Assembly (NCBI RefSeq): GCF_021789175.1
Contig: NZ_CP084560.1
Coordinates: 4,402,001 to 4,466,000, forward strand
Direction: 5' to 3'
DNA length: 64,000 nt
DNA from: Arthrobacter sp. FW306-2-2C-D06B
Lineage (GTDB): Bacteria > Actinomycetota > Actinomycetes > Actinomycetales > Micrococcaceae
Positions within the stretch are counted from its first letter, which is position 1. Every line of letters starts with the position of its first letter. Shown here piece by piece: positions 18,395 through 27,995 of this stretch. The notes under the pieces are model-generated. The model was not told the DNA's origin, searched no databases, and saw only the letters and a program-made list of their open reading frames with translations. The position numbers and the translations under genes were made by a program.

Positions 18395-19480
18395 CTAGTC
18401 CGCAGGGTACCTGATTCCCGCTTGACTGCGTGCTTCATCCAGCAGGGACATGGTGGCCAGGGTATCTGCCAATGGCATGGTGGGGCTCTCGAGAAGGCCC
18501 TGCTGCAGGCAGCGGACTACTTCGCGCAGCTGGTATGTGTAGCCATGGCCGGCCGGGGTGAATTTTTCCACCCGTTGCTCGCCGGAGCTGGAGACAATGG
18601 TCAGCTCGCTTGGATTGAACAGCGGGGCGTTGCAGCGCAGCATGCCCTTCGTGCCGCACACTGTGGCCGTTTGTGGGGTCGCCGAAGTCAACGACGTCAT
18701 GGCCTGGACCTGTGCACCGGAGGAATAAGACAGCGTCAGTGCAGTCTCGGAATCCACTCCGCCATCCGTGAGATGTGCCGTGGCCGTGATCGACTGCGGG
18801 TGACCGAGGCTGATCAGCGCCCAGGTCAGGGGATACACCCCAACGTCCATCAGGGCGCCTCCCCCGTCGTCGCGTCTCCACAACCGGGACTCCGGATGAT
18901 ACGGCGCTGGAAATCCAAGGTCTGCCTGCAACCACCGGATCTCGCCGAGTTCTCCGGATGCGATGATTTCGGCCGCCCGTTGCACGCTGGGCAGGAACCG
19001 AGTCCATACGGCTTCCATCAAGAACAGGCTTTTCTCCTGGGCCAGGCTGACCAGATCTGCTGCTTCGCGGGCGTTGATAGTCATCGGTTTCTCGCACAAC
19101 ACGTGTTTCCCGGCGTCGAGGGCCGCTTTCGCCACCACATAGTGGCTCGTGTGCGGCGTTGCCACGTAAACAACGTCTACCTCAGAGTCGTGGAGCAGGC
19201 GCTGGTAACCCTGGAGGCCGTCGTCGTCACCGTAAGCGCTCCGGAAGCCATGCTCCAAGGCAAACGCCTCCGCATTTTCCTGGGTCCGGGAACTGACGGA
19301 CTGCAGCACGGCGTCGGGCAGGAGCGCGAGGTCTCCGACAACGGTGGAAGCGATCCGTCCGGTGGAAATGACTCCCCACCGGACGGGATTGCCCGAGGCA
19401 GGCACTGGGTCCTGATTCAGGGAATCAACAAGCGGAGTCCGGACGAGCAGCGGTTCAGTTGCCGGTGTCAACGCTGGCAC
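18395..19480 (-). CDS. Gfo/Idh/MocA oxidoreductase downstream of xylB
   Basis: The 361-residue enzyme has [12 protein letters not shown] as its nucleotide loop and the EKPMTIN catalytic-lysine motif. It resembles D-xylose dehydrogenase/dimeric dihydrodiol dehydrogenase-type members. GTG 19480 overlaps the 3' end of xylB by 26 nt and has GGAAGG just upstream. A later start is possible because the first 30 residues precede the fold. Position suggests a pentose or 3-keto-pentose substrate. A weak GGGGC/GCCCC hairpin follows the stop. Confidence 0.82.
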   Translation of the reverse strand: MPALTPATEPLLVRTPLVDSLNQDPVPASGNPVRWGVISTGRIASTVVGDLALLPDAVLQSVSSRTQENAEAFALEHGFRSAYGDDDGLQGYQRLLHDSEVDVVYVATPHTSHYVVAKAALDAGKHVLCEKPMTINAREAADLVSLAQEKSLFLMEAVWTRFLPSVQRAAEIIASGELGEIRWLQADLGFPAPYHPESRLWRRDDGGGALMDVGVYPLTWALISLGHPQSITATAHLTDGGVDSETALTLSYSSGAQVQAMTSLTSATPQTATVCGTKGMLRCNAPLFNPSELTIVSSSGEQRVEKFTPAGHGYTYQLREVVRCLQQGLLESPTMPLADTLATMSLLDEARSQAGIRYPAD

Positions 19481-20957
19481 TGACCTTCCTGTAGTTCTGG
19501 CCGATCAAAGCGCGGAAATCCGGCTCAGGCGTTGCATCCACGGCCACGGGCCAGTCCGGGCGGTGCCCTGCGAGCGCCCATTCCGCCTGCACCGCAGCGC
19601 CGCGGGCCACGTATTCACCGGGGCTCGGAACCACCACCGGCAGGTCGAACACCTGGGCCGCGATCCGTTGGACAGCAGGGTTCTGCACGGCACCGCCGAT
19701 CAGGAGCAATCGCTCCGCACGGCCGCCCTGGTCACGCAGGGCATCCAGGCCCCCAGCGAGTCCGCACAGCATGCCTTCGATGGCCGCCCGGGCGATATTC
19801 GGCCGGGTGGTCGAAGCAATGCTGAGGCCGTGGAAACTGGCCTTCGCATGAGGCAGGTTGGGTGTCCGTTCCCCTTCGAAATACGGCACCAGCACCACAC
19901 CTCCCGCACCGGGTTCGGCTTCGAGGGCGAGCCGGGAAAGCTCGGCGAAGTCGACGTCGAGCACTGCGGCAACCGAACTGAGCACACGGGCGGCATTCAG
20001 CGTCACGGCGATCGGCAGGTACTCCCCGCTCGCATCCGCGAAGCCCGCCACGGTCCCGCTCGCATCGTTCCCCGGGGAAGAGTCCACGGCGAACACGGTG
20101 CCGCTGGTACCCACGGACACCACGACGTCGCCGGGTCTGGCTCCGAGCCCAAGCGCGGCGGCGGCATTGTCCCCCGCCCCGACACCGAGCAGGATTCCGC
20201 TCCCTAACGATTCGCTAGCGCCGGTGCCGCCGAAACATGCCGGGTGCACCCGGCCTGCGGTTTCGCCGGGGCCCAGCACGCGGGGAAGAACGACGACGCC
20301 GGGCGCCGCCGTCGCTGACCCGCCCGAGGCTTCCCGGGCGTCCTGGCCGAACGCCAGTTTGAACAAGTCCAGATCGTAGCGTCCGGTCAGCGGGCTCCAG
20401 TAGCCGGTGCCGCTCGCATCCGAACGGTCAGTGGTGAGCTGGTCCAGGTCCGGCCCCAGCGGACTGGAGCCGGCCGGTCCGTACCCGCGAAGACGCCACG
20501 TGAGCCAGTCGTGCGGGAGCGCGACGGCGGCCACCCTCGCGATGCTTTCGGGTTCGTGATCCCTGATCCAGCGGATCTTCGTGATCGTGAACGAAGCCAC
20601 TGGTACCAGCCCGGTCCGCCGGGCGAAGTCCTCCGCCCCTACTTCTGCGGTGAGGTCTTCCGCGGAGCCGGCCGAGCGTGTGTCATTCCACAGCAAGGCC
20701 GGCCGCACCACATTGCCGTCCCGGTCCAACAGCACCATGCCGTGCTGCTGGCCCGCTACGGACAGCGCGCTGACATCGGCGAGGCCGACGGCGTCGTCGA
20801 ACGCTTCGGACAGCGCCCGCCACCACTCGTCCGGATGGACTTCCGTTCCCTCCGGGTGGCCCGCCCGGCCTTCGCGGACGAGGGCTCCGCTTTCAGCGTC
20901 CAGGACCACCACTTTGCAGCTTTGAGTAGAGGAATCAACCCCGGCAACCAGTGTCAT
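19455..20957 (-). CDS. xylB: Xylulokinase
   Basis: This 500-residue FGGY carbohydrate kinase phosphorylates D-xylulose with ATP to xylulose 5-phosphate, feeding the pentose phosphate pathway. The N-terminal [14 protein letters not shown] and the GQQHGMV block near residue 70 are FGGY signatures, as is [14 protein letters not shown] near residue 280. It starts 4 nt after the xylA stop in the same operon. Length matches the family. Confidence 0.93.
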   Translation of the reverse strand: MTLVAGVDSSTQSCKVVVLDAESGALVREGRAGHPEGTEVHPDEWWRALSEAFDDAVGLADVSALSVAGQQHGMVLLDRDGNVVRPALLWNDTRSAGSAEDLTAEVGAEDFARRTGLVPVASFTITKIRWIRDHEPESIARVAAVALPHDWLTWRLRGYGPAGSSPLGPDLDQLTTDRSDASGTGYWSPLTGRYDLDLFKLAFGQDAREASGGSATAAPGVVVLPRVLGPGETAGRVHPACFGGTGASESLGSGILLGVGAGDNAAAALGLGARPGDVVVSVGTSGTVFAVDSSPGNDASGTVAGFADASGEYLPIAVTLNAARVLSSVAAVLDVDFAELSRLALEAEPGAGGVVLVPYFEGERTPNLPHAKASFHGLSIASTTRPNIARAAIEGMLCGLAGGLDALRDQGGRAERLLLIGGAVQNPAVQRIAAQVFDLPVVVPSPGEYVARGAAVQAEWALAGHRPDWPVAVDATPEPDFRALIGQNYRKVSASVDTGN

Positions 20958-20961
20958 GAGG

Positions 20962-22152
20962 TCAGCGCGCTCCGAGGAGGTGCTCGATGAAGAGCTGCTG
21001 GAGCTTCACGAATCCGAAGCCCTTACCGCCGAAGTAGGCATCGGCGTCGAAGTCCTCGTAGGCGGACTTGTCCGCACGCAACTGATCGTAGCCTTCGCCC
21101 GGGTTCAGGGTGGGTTCGTTGATTTCTGCCACGCGGGACGCCTGGAGGGCTTCCTGGACCTCGGGGTCGGCGCGGAATGCCTTGGCGCGCTCCTTGAGCA
21201 GCAGGTAGGTCTGCATGTTCGCAGCCGCAGAGTCCCACACGCCGTCAATGTCCTCGGTGCGGCTGGGCTTGTAGTCGAAGTGGCGCGGGCCCTGGTAGGA
21301 GGGGCCGCCGTCGGGGCCGCCGTTTTCGAGCAGGTCCACCAGGGAGAACGCGTTCTGCAGGTCGCCGTGGCCGAATACCAGGTCCTGGTCGAACTTGATG
21401 CTGCGCTGGCCGTTGAGGTCGATGTGGAAGAGCTTGCCCTGGTACAAAGCCTGGGCGATGCCATGCGTAAAGTTCAGCCCGGCCATCTGCTCATGGCCGG
21501 TTTCGGGGTTGATTCCCACGAGCTCCGGGCGCTCGAGCGTTTCGATGAAGGCCAGTGCGTGGCCCAGGGTGGGGAGCAGGATGTCGCCGCGGGGTTCGTT
21601 GGGCTTCGGTTCGATGGCGAAGCGGATGTTGTAGCCCTTGTCCGTGACGTAGTCGCCCAACAAGTTCACGGCTTCGCGGTAGCGCTCCAGCGCGCCGCGG
21701 ATGTCCTTGGCGGCGTCGTATTCGCTGCCTTCACGGCCGCCCCACATGACGAAGGTTTCGGCGCCGAGTTCAGCGGCGAGATCGATGTTGTCCAGCACCT
21801 TACGCAGGGCGAAGCGGCGGACGCCGCGATCGTTGCTCGTGAAACCGCCGTCCTTGAAGACGGGGTGGCTGAACAGGTTGGTGGTGACCATGGGAACGAT
21901 CATCCCCGTGGCCTTGAGGGCCCCTTGCAGACGGTCGATTTCGCGCTGGCGATCGGCGGCTGAGCAACCGAAGGGGAACAGGTCGTTGTCGTGGAAAGTG
22001 ATGCCGTAGGCGCCAAGGTCGCTGAGCCGGTTGATGGCTTCCACGGTGTCCAGCGGCGGGCGGGTGGCCGAACCGAATTGGTCCTGTGCCTCCCATCCCA
22101 CGGTCCAAAGGCCGAACGAGAACTTGTCTTCACGGGTGGGCTGAATCGTCAT
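20962..22152 (-). CDS. xylA: Xylose isomerase (actinobacterial type)
   Basis: The 396-residue enzyme converts D-xylose to D-xylulose with two divalent metals. The catalytic His-Asp pair lies in TFHDNDL and the metal-site helix in [11 protein letters not shown], as in Streptomyces and Arthrobacter enzymes. ATG 22152 gives the standard [19 protein letters not shown] start. It is the first gene of the xylA-xylB-oxidoreductase operon, and its promoter region carries the dyad at 22196-22208. Confidence 0.96.
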   Translation of the reverse strand: MTIQPTREDKFSFGLWTVGWEAQDQFGSATRPPLDTVEAINRLSDLGAYGITFHDNDLFPFGCSAADRQREIDRLQGALKATGMIVPMVTTNLFSHPVFKDGGFTSNDRGVRRFALRKVLDNIDLAAELGAETFVMWGGREGSEYDAAKDIRGALERYREAVNLLGDYVTDKGYNIRFAIEPKPNEPRGDILLPTLGHALAFIETLERPELVGINPETGHEQMAGLNFTHGIAQALYQGKLFHIDLNGQRSIKFDQDLVFGHGDLQNAFSLVDLLENGGPDGGPSYQGPRHFDYKPSRTEDIDGVWDSAAANMQTYLLLKERAKAFRADPEVQEALQASRVAEINEPTLNPGEGYDQLRADKSAYEDFDADAYFGGKGFGFVKLQQLFIEHLLGAR

Positions 22153-22195
22153 TGAGTGCTCCGGGTGGCTTGATGGATTTGTTTCGCTATCCAAC

Positions 22196-22208
22196 ATATT
22201 ACGAATAT
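22196..22208. promoter_or_regulatory. Dyad over the xylA promoter (candidate ROK operator)
   Basis: ATATT-ACG-AATAT is a perfect 5-bp-arm dyad. On the minus strand it falls between TTGACA (22219-22214) and TATGTT (22197-22192), a plausible -35/-10 pair with a 16-bp spacer. A repressor bound here would block xylA transcription. Either adjacent ROK protein could be the binder. Confidence 0.5.
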
Positions 22209-22353
22209 CTGTGATGTCAACCACGTGGAGTCAATAAAATTCTTCATTCCAGTAATGAAAAATACCCGAAAGATCTGGCGCCGCGGCAATCCAACCGTTA
22301 TGTTGTTGTGGACATCAAATAAGGCCGCGAGGCACTCGAACGAAGGATCAACC

Positions 22354-23619
22354 GTGACTGATCAGCTGGTGGCGGAACGCAACTGGGCAGGAAACTACAG
22401 CTACCAGGCACCGCAGCTCGCCCATCCCGCCAGCGTGGAGGAGCTCCAAGGGCTCGTGGCAGGCGCCAGGAAGATCCGCGCGCTCGGGTCCCGCCATTCC
22501 TTCAACTCCATCGCGGACACGGCCGGCACACTCGTGGTGCTGGACCGCCTTGATCCGGCCATCAGCGTGGACGCGGCGAACATGACCGTCACGGTGAGCG
22601 GTGGCACGCGTTACGGAACGCTCGCGGCGGAACTCCATCGCCAGGGCTTCGCCCTTCACAACCTCGCATCGCTCCCCCACATTTCGGTGGCGGGAGCTGT
22701 CGCCACCGCCACGCACGGATCCGGGGACGCCAACGGCAACCTGGCCACCGCCGTCGCGGGCCTTGAATTGGTCACTGCGGACGGCAGCATTCTCAGCGTG
22801 CGCCGCGGCGACGAGGATTTCGAGGGCATGGTGGTGGGACTCGGCGCACTCGGCATCGTCACCAAACTGACCCTGGACATCCAGCCAAGCTTCGACGTCG
22901 CCCAGAGCGTCTTCGAAAACCTCAACTGGGATCTCGTCCTGGAAAACTTCGACCGGATAACCTCCTCTGCGTATAGCGTCAGCCTCTTCACCGACTGGAG
23001 CGGAGAGACGGTGGGCCAGGCGTGGCTCAAGCGGCGCAGCGGCGATCCCGCGACGGAAACGCCGGAATTCTTCGGCGGCACCCCCGCAACGGACGCCCGG
23101 CACCCCCTCCCCGGCGTGTCAGGCAGCAACTGCACCCAGCAACTCGGCGTTGCCGGGCCGTGGTCCGACCGGCTGGCCCATTTCAGGATGGAATTCACTC
23201 CGAGCCAGGGCGACGAGCTGCAGAGCGAGTACCTCATCCCCCGTGAACACGCCGTGGACGCCCTCCGCACCATGCGCAGGCTCTCCGACGTCGTGACTCC
23301 GCTGCTGCTGATTGGCGAAATCCGCACGGTGGCTGCCGACCAGCTCTGGCTGAGCGCCAACTACGGCCGCGACGGCATCGGCTTGCACTTCACCTGGCGC
23401 CAGGACCAGCCGGCGGTCGAAGCCATCCTGCCGCTGCTTGAGGCGGAATTGGCTCCGTTCGCGGCGAGGCCGCACTGGGGCAAGCTGTTCGACGCCGGTG
23501 CTGCCGCCGTCGCGCCTTTGTACCCTCGCTTCGGCGACTTCATCGCCCTGGCCGAGCGGCTGGACCCTTCCGGAAAGTTCCGCAACGACTTCCTGGACCG
23601 CACGGTGTTTGGGAGCTGA
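22354..23619 (+). CDS. Alditol/xylitol oxidase (FAD, covalent His)
   Basis: The 421-residue oxidase of the vanillyl-alcohol/L-gulonolactone oxidase family has a FAD-binding domain with the flavin-attachment histidine in ALGSRHSFN. It also has the C-terminal segment RPHWGKLFD and the ending RLDPSGKFRNDFLDR. Actinobacterial homologues (AldO, XyoA) oxidise xylitol, sorbitol or glycerol with O2 to the aldose and H2O2. GTG 22354 has GAAGGA 6 nt upstream. It is divergent from xylA, so xylitol would yield xylose for the facing operon. Confidence 0.9.
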   Translation: MTDQLVAERNWAGNYSYQAPQLAHPASVEELQGLVAGARKIRALGSRHSFNSIADTAGTLVVLDRLDPAISVDAANMTVTVSGGTRYGTLAAELHRQGFALHNLASLPHISVAGAVATATHGSGDANGNLATAVAGLELVTADGSILSVRRGDEDFEGMVVGLGALGIVTKLTLDIQPSFDVAQSVFENLNWDLVLENFDRITSSAYSVSLFTDWSGETVGQAWLKRRSGDPATETPEFFGGTPATDARHPLPGVSGSNCTQQLGVAGPWSDRLAHFRMEFTPSQGDELQSEYLIPREHAVDALRTMRRLSDVVTPLLLIGEIRTVAADQLWLSANYGRDGIGLHFTWRQDQPAVEAILPLLEAELAPFAARPHWGKLFDAGAAAVAPLYPRFGDFIALAERLDPSGKFRNDFLDRTVFGS

Positions 23620-23629
23620 TATTGTCGCG

Positions 23630-24835
23630 ATGATGCCCTCCCCCACCCCGAATCCCGTCACCGTCAGCGAGCCCGATCCGTCGCGGCGAAACAACTTGGC
23701 GCTGCTGACCTCCCTTGTCCATCACAACGGTGGTCTCAGCCGCGCCCAGCTGACCAAGCGGACCGGCCTGAACCGGTCCACGGTAGGGACGCTCATAGGG
23801 CAACTTGTGAACTTGGAAGTGGTCTACGAGACGGCGCCTTCCGGTGAAGCCCAGGTGGGCAGGCCCAGCCCGATCGTCCATCCGCGGCCCTCCATCGCCG
23901 CCCTGGCGGTCAACCCCGAGATCGATGCCGTCACCATCGGCCTTGTCGGCCTTGGGGGGAAGGTCCAGAAGAAGATCCGTTTCGACACGGAGCGGATACC
24001 CACGGCCAAAGAGGCCGTGAACATCGCAGCCGCAGTGATCGCCGGAATGCGGTCCGAACTCGACACTTCGTACCGGGTCATGGGCGTGGGCATCGCGGTG
24101 CCCGGGCTCGTCAACCGCGACGACGGCGTGGTCCGGCACGCCCCGCATCTGGGCTGGCGCGATGAACCCATAGCCCGAATGCTCAGCGAAGCCACCGGAT
24201 ATCCCTGCCACGCGGCCAACGACGCATCGCTCGGCGCTGAGGGCGAACTCCTCTTCGGCGCTGGCGCGGGCCAGAAGAACTTGATCTTCCTCAACGGCGG
24301 TGCCAGCGGCATCGGCGGGGGGATCATCGCTGACGGGGAATTGCTTCGCGGAACATCAGGCTACGCCGGGGAACTTGGACACACGTTTGTCCGCTCGTCC
24401 GGCAAACCTTGCCACTGCGGTGCCACGGGCTGCCTTGAAACCGAAGTCTCCCAGTCACCCCTTTTCGAACTCGCCGGGCTTGGTGGCGGCGACGCGGGCC
24501 AACTCGAACAAGCGCTGCGGGCGAACAGCAGCGAAGCAGTGGGCGCCGAAGTGGCGCGCCAGCTCGAATATCTCGGCATCGCCTTGCGAAATGCGGTGAA
24601 CACCTTCAACCCGGAAGCGATCGTCCTCGATGGCTTCCTTGGAGTCATGCACGCCTTGTCTCCCGGGACACTGGACAGCCTGCTCCGATCCCAGGCAATG
24701 GACGGCCCGGCAGGCCAGGTAAAGATCTACAGGGCTGCCCTCGGCTCGGATCTGATGATGATCGGAGCGGCGGAACTGGCCTTCGCGCTCTTCCTCGCGG
24801 ACCCCGCCGGCGCCTTCTCCGGTCGCACTTCCTAA
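23630..24835 (+). CDS. ROK-family transcriptional regulator, second copy
   Basis: The 401-residue protein has a winged helix (GGLSRAQLTKRTGLNRSTVGTLIGQL, about residues 34-59) and a ROK domain with GYAGELGHT and the zinc motif CHCGATGCLE. It starts 10 nt after the alditol oxidase, so the two are probably one transcript. ATG 23630 or 23633 are both possible. The nearest GGGAG is rather far (14 nt) from the first. It differs clearly from the ROK protein at 17058 and may respond to a different pentose or polyol. Confidence 0.87.
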   Translation: MMPSPTPNPVTVSEPDPSRRNNLALLTSLVHHNGGLSRAQLTKRTGLNRSTVGTLIGQLVNLEVVYETAPSGEAQVGRPSPIVHPRPSIAALAVNPEIDAVTIGLVGLGGKVQKKIRFDTERIPTAKEAVNIAAAVIAGMRSELDTSYRVMGVGIAVPGLVNRDDGVVRHAPHLGWRDEPIARMLSEATGYPCHAANDASLGAEGELLFGAGAGQKNLIFLNGGASGIGGGIIADGELLRGTSGYAGELGHTFVRSSGKPCHCGATGCLETEVSQSPLFELAGLGGGDAGQLEQALRANSSEAVGAEVARQLEYLGIALRNAVNTFNPEAIVLDGFLGVMHALSPGTLDSLLRSQAMDGPAGQVKIYRAALGSDLMMIGAAELAFALFLADPAGAFSGRTS

Positions 24836-24858
24836 TCCCCCTCCCAGTCAGGTCACCT

Positions 24859-25860
24859 ATGCCGAATCAAGCTCGCTCGCTCAATCAGGAACGCTCGCTG
24901 AACCAGGAACCGCGTCACCGTGCACCAGCGCCCATGGGCGAACACTTCGAACTCAAAGCCATGATCGGCGGCGTTAGCCAGCGCGCCGTCGTGACGGAAA
25001 TCGCCGCCAGCCTGCGGGAGCTCGACGTCGACGGCGTGGCGCTGGTTCAGGACTATCCCGTCGATGCCCAACCGCCATGGTGCGCAGGCTGGGTCCTGGT
25101 CCCGTGGCCAAACCGCGTGGCTGGCGGCGCGTGGAGCTACGACGGCGTCGCCCAACAACTGGATATCACCGAAGCGGACAAAGGCAACGCCTTGCACGGA
25201 TTGCTGAAGCACACTCCGTACAGCGTCGGCGCCCGCACCGTTGACAGCATCACGCTCGACGCCGGCATCTCGCCGCAGCCGGGGTACCCCTTCGAGCTGT
25301 CGACGTCGGTCCGCTATCAACTCCTGGAGGACGGCCTGCTGGTCACGCACCGACTGGAAAACCCGGGCCACCGGTCCGCGCCCGTCGCGCTCGGTGCGCA
25401 TCCTTTCCTCAGACTGGGCAGCCTGCCGACGGAAGAACTCACGCTCTACATCAACGCTGATACCCACATCGAAGTGGATGAACGCCTGAACCCGAGCGGA
25501 ATCACCACGGACGTCAGCGGAACCAGGAACGACTTCCGTGCCGGGCAGCTGGTGGGCGCCGTTGACCTCGACGACGCCTGGGGCGACGTCCGCCGCGAGG
25601 ACGATGGAAGCTCACTGCACTTTCTCGAAGCGCCGGACGGCAGGCAAGTCCAGATGTTCATGGATGCCTCCTTCGGCTACGTCCAGGCCTTTACCACCAC
25701 GGAGTTCGCAGCCGACGGCGGCATGGTGACCGCCGTCGCGGTTGAACCCATGACGGCGCCCGCCGATGCCTTCAACAGTGGCGAAGGCCTGCGCTGGCTG
25801 GAACCCGGGGAGGTCTGGGAAGCCAGCTGGGGAATCCGGTACCTGACGACGCGCAAATAG
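24859..25860 (+). CDS. Aldose 1-epimerase family protein
   Basis: The 333-residue galactose-mutarotase-like protein interconverts alpha and beta anomers of an aldose. The conserved pieces are VPWPNRVAGG near residue 92, NALHGLLKHTPY near 113 and GAHPFLRLG near 178 (catalytic histidines). An N-terminal extension of 25 residues contains a short duplicated SLNQE unit and is not part of the fold, so ATG 24934 is a possible later start. The gene follows the ROK regulator by 23 nt and fits a sugar-oxidase/xylose block. Confidence 0.86.
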   Translation: MPNQARSLNQERSLNQEPRHRAPAPMGEHFELKAMIGGVSQRAVVTEIAASLRELDVDGVALVQDYPVDAQPPWCAGWVLVPWPNRVAGGAWSYDGVAQQLDITEADKGNALHGLLKHTPYSVGARTVDSITLDAGISPQPGYPFELSTSVRYQLLEDGLLVTHRLENPGHRSAPVALGAHPFLRLGSLPTEELTLYINADTHIEVDERLNPSGITTDVSGTRNDFRAGQLVGAVDLDDAWGDVRREDDGSSLHFLEAPDGRQVQMFMDASFGYVQAFTTTEFAADGGMVTAVAVEPMTAPADAFNSGEGLRWLEPGEVWEASWGIRYLTTRK

Positions 25861-25873
25861 CCAGCCGCGAACG

Positions 25874-27061
25874 CTACTTCCCCGTCGGCCACCCCGTGTA
25901 CGACTCCGCCAAGTACGCCCGGGCGTGCCGGGAGGACACTACGGAATGGAGTTCGCCGAGCTGGCGCGCCCGGCCGAAGTCGTCCGCGCCCGGAACGGTG
26001 TGCAGCATGGACGTCATCCAGTAGGAGAAGTGCTGGGCCTTCCAGACGCGTTCCAGCGCACGGTTGCTGTAGGACTCGAGCAGCGCGTTGGAGCCGTTCG
26101 AGTAGAAGGACTCGAGGCCTTCGAAGAGCACTTTGACGTCATGGAGAGCCAGGTTCAGCCCTTTGGCGCCCGTCGGCGGGACGGTGTGGGCTGCGTCGCC
26201 GGCGAGGAATAGCTTCCCGTGGCGCATGGGGGTGTGGACGAAGCTGCGGAACGGCAGGACCATCTTCTCGAGGACCGGCCCCTCCTTGAGCTCAAAGCCG
26301 TTTCCGTTGACGCGTTTGCGGAATTCGGACCAGATGCGCTCGTCGTCCCAATCGGCAACGTTTTCCTTGGGGTCGCACTGGAAGTACATGCGCTGTACCG
26401 TCTCCGTGCGTTGGCTGATCAGGGCGAAGCCACTCTCGGAATTGGCGTAGATCAGTTCATCTGAGCTCCGCGGAGCCTGCGTGAGGATGCCGAACCAGGC
26501 GAACGGGTATTCGTGGAAGTACCACTTGCGGTTGGCCTCGGGGATCTGGAAACGGCAGTGGCTGCGGGAACCATCGGCGCCTACCAGGTAGTCCGCCTGG
26601 ATCTCGAATTCCTGGCCCTCGACGTCGGTGAACCAGACTTTCGGTTTGCCTTCGAGGTCATGGATGGAGGTGTCCGTGACGCTGTACCGGACGTCGCCGC
26701 CGTCGTCCTTACGCCGTGCGGCGAGGTCGAGGAAGACGTCAGTTTGCGGGTAGAGCCACACCGATTCCCCGACGAGCTCCTTGAAGTCGATCCGGTGGCT
26801 TTCACCGTTGAAGCGCAGTTCGATCCCGTCGTGCCTGTCGCCGTCGCGCAGCACGCGGTCGGAAACGCCGCTTTCCACGAGCAGGTTCACGGAGCCGTGC
26901 TCCAGGATGCCCGCACGGACAGTTTCGGCGATCTGCTGATGGCTGCGGACCTCGACGACGGTGGATTCGATCCCCGATTTCGCCAAAAGGTGGGAAAGCA
27001 TGAGGCCGGCCGGGCCTGCGCCCAGGATGGCCACTTGGGTGGTGATGATCTTACGTGCCAT
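25874..27061 (-). CDS. pobA: 4-Hydroxybenzoate 3-monooxygenase
   Basis: The 395-residue FAD monooxygenase converts 4-hydroxybenzoate to protocatechuate using NADPH or NADH and O2. The nucleotide motif GAGPAG is at residues 14-19, and the second FAD motif LFLAGDAAHTVPPTGAKGLNL is near residue 280. Length and sequence fit classical PobA. A PobR-type palindrome lies about 95 nt upstream and the IclR gene is directly behind on the same strand. Product protocatechuate would enter the beta-ketoadipate route whose last genes are at 62.4-64 kb. Confidence 0.95.
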   Translation of the reverse strand: MARKIITTQVAILGAGPAGLMLSHLLAKSGIESTVVEVRSHQQIAETVRAGILEHGSVNLLVESGVSDRVLRDGDRHDGIELRFNGESHRIDFKELVGESVWLYPQTDVFLDLAARRKDDGGDVRYSVTDTSIHDLEGKPKVWFTDVEGQEFEIQADYLVGADGSRSHCRFQIPEANRKWYFHEYPFAWFGILTQAPRSSDELIYANSESGFALISQRTETVQRMYFQCDPKENVADWDDERIWSEFRKRVNGNGFELKEGPVLEKMVLPFRSFVHTPMRHGKLFLAGDAAHTVPPTGAKGLNLALHDVKVLFEGLESFYSNGSNALLESYSNRALERVWKAQHFSYWMTSMLHTVPGADDFGRARQLGELHSVVSSRHARAYLAESYTGWPTGK

Positions 27062-27156
27062 GGTGTGCCTCGCTTCATTGCGGAACCGCGCCTGGAGGGC
27101 TGCGGTGGGTTCTGCTGATCAGTGTGACCCCCACCGCATGGTCGGCGTTATATGAA

Positions 27157-27171
27157 TTCCGTTGAACGGAA
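27157..27171. promoter_or_regulatory. IclR/PobR-type operator upstream of pobA
   Basis: TTCCGTT-G-AACGGAA is a perfect 15-bp palindrome between the iclR stop and the pobA start. Two close relatives lie upstream of iclR (27972) and the FUSC exporter (32144). It is a likely target of the neighbouring IclR protein. Confidence 0.75.
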
Positions 27172-27175
27172 ACGC

Positions 27176-27955
27176 TTAGGCGTCTCGCAGGAGCCCGCTG
27201 TTCCGCTGCTCCCCGAGCTGGCGAGCGATGCCGCGGGCAGCCGTCTGCAGCGCGGGAACCAACGCCTGCAGGCGCATTTCAGCGAGAGGAACCACGACGC
27301 CGAGCGCAGCCACCGTGCCCTGTTTGCCGTCCGTGACCGGCACCGCGATGCCCCATGTGTCCGGATCCACCACGCCCGCGAGCTGCGCATACCCTAGCTG
27401 GGCGGTTTCGGCCAACAGGTGACGGACGACGTCGGCCGTCACCTTTCCCGCGGGGTCGCTGAACTGTTTGAGGTACTCGGCCTGCAGTTCCCGTGGTTGG
27501 CTAGCCATCAACGCCAACCCGGCCGAGGAGATGTGAACCGGCATGCGGCCGGCAATGCGGGCGCGGTTGGCCACGGATCCCCGGCGGGACAGCCGCTCCA
27601 CGAACAATGCCTCCCAGCCGTCGAGCACGGCAAGGTTCACGTTCTGGTTCAGGACCTGCTGGATGTCTTCCATGAACGGCAGGGCGGCCTGCCGGAGGGC
27701 CAAGGTGGGTGAATTCCGATTGACGAGCTCCCATAACCGCAGGCCCAAACGGACATTTCCGCCAGTGCCGAGTTCAAGGAGTCCGTGATCGGCGAGCTGC
27801 CGGACCAGGCGATGGGCGCTTGAGAGTGGCAAGCCCGTGGTCCCAGCGAGTTCGGAAAGCCGCAGGGATGTGGAGCCTTCGGGGAAGGCTCCAATGATCC
27901 GGACAATGCGATCCACGACGGAATCACCGGATGCCGAGTTGGCCACGGAGCGCAT
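27176..27955 (-). CDS. IclR-family regulator, probable pobA activator/repressor
   Basis: The 259-residue regulator has an N-terminal winged helix (LRLSELAGTTGLPLSSAHRLVRQL, about residues 31-54) and a C-terminal IclR effector domain (INSSGLALMA-like ISSAGLALMAS near residue 145). It precedes pobA on the same strand by 114 nt. Related sites flank its own gene and pobA, so autoregulation and control of 4-hydroxybenzoate hydroxylation are likely. The effector is presumably an aromatic acid. Confidence 0.87.
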   Translation of the reverse strand: MRSVANSASGDSVVDRIVRIIGAFPEGSTSLRLSELAGTTGLPLSSAHRLVRQLADHGLLELGTGGNVRLGLRLWELVNRNSPTLALRQAALPFMEDIQQVLNQNVNLAVLDGWEALFVERLSRRGSVANRARIAGRMPVHISSAGLALMASQPRELQAEYLKQFSDPAGKVTADVVRHLLAETAQLGYAQLAGVVDPDTWGIAVPVTDGKQGTVAALGVVVPLAEMRLQALVPALQTAARGIARQLGEQRNSGLLRDA

Positions 27956-27971
27956 CCCACCTTCCTGTGGA

Positions 27972-27986
27972 TTCCATTGAATGGTG
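27972..27986. promoter_or_regulatory. IclR-type operator upstream of iclR
   Basis: TTCCATTGAATGGTG matches the pobA-upstream palindrome at 11 of 15 positions and keeps the dyad CCATT-G-AATGG. It lies 17 nt before the iclR start, a position suited to autoregulation. Confidence 0.65.
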
Positions 27987-27995
27987 GGCTCAAGT

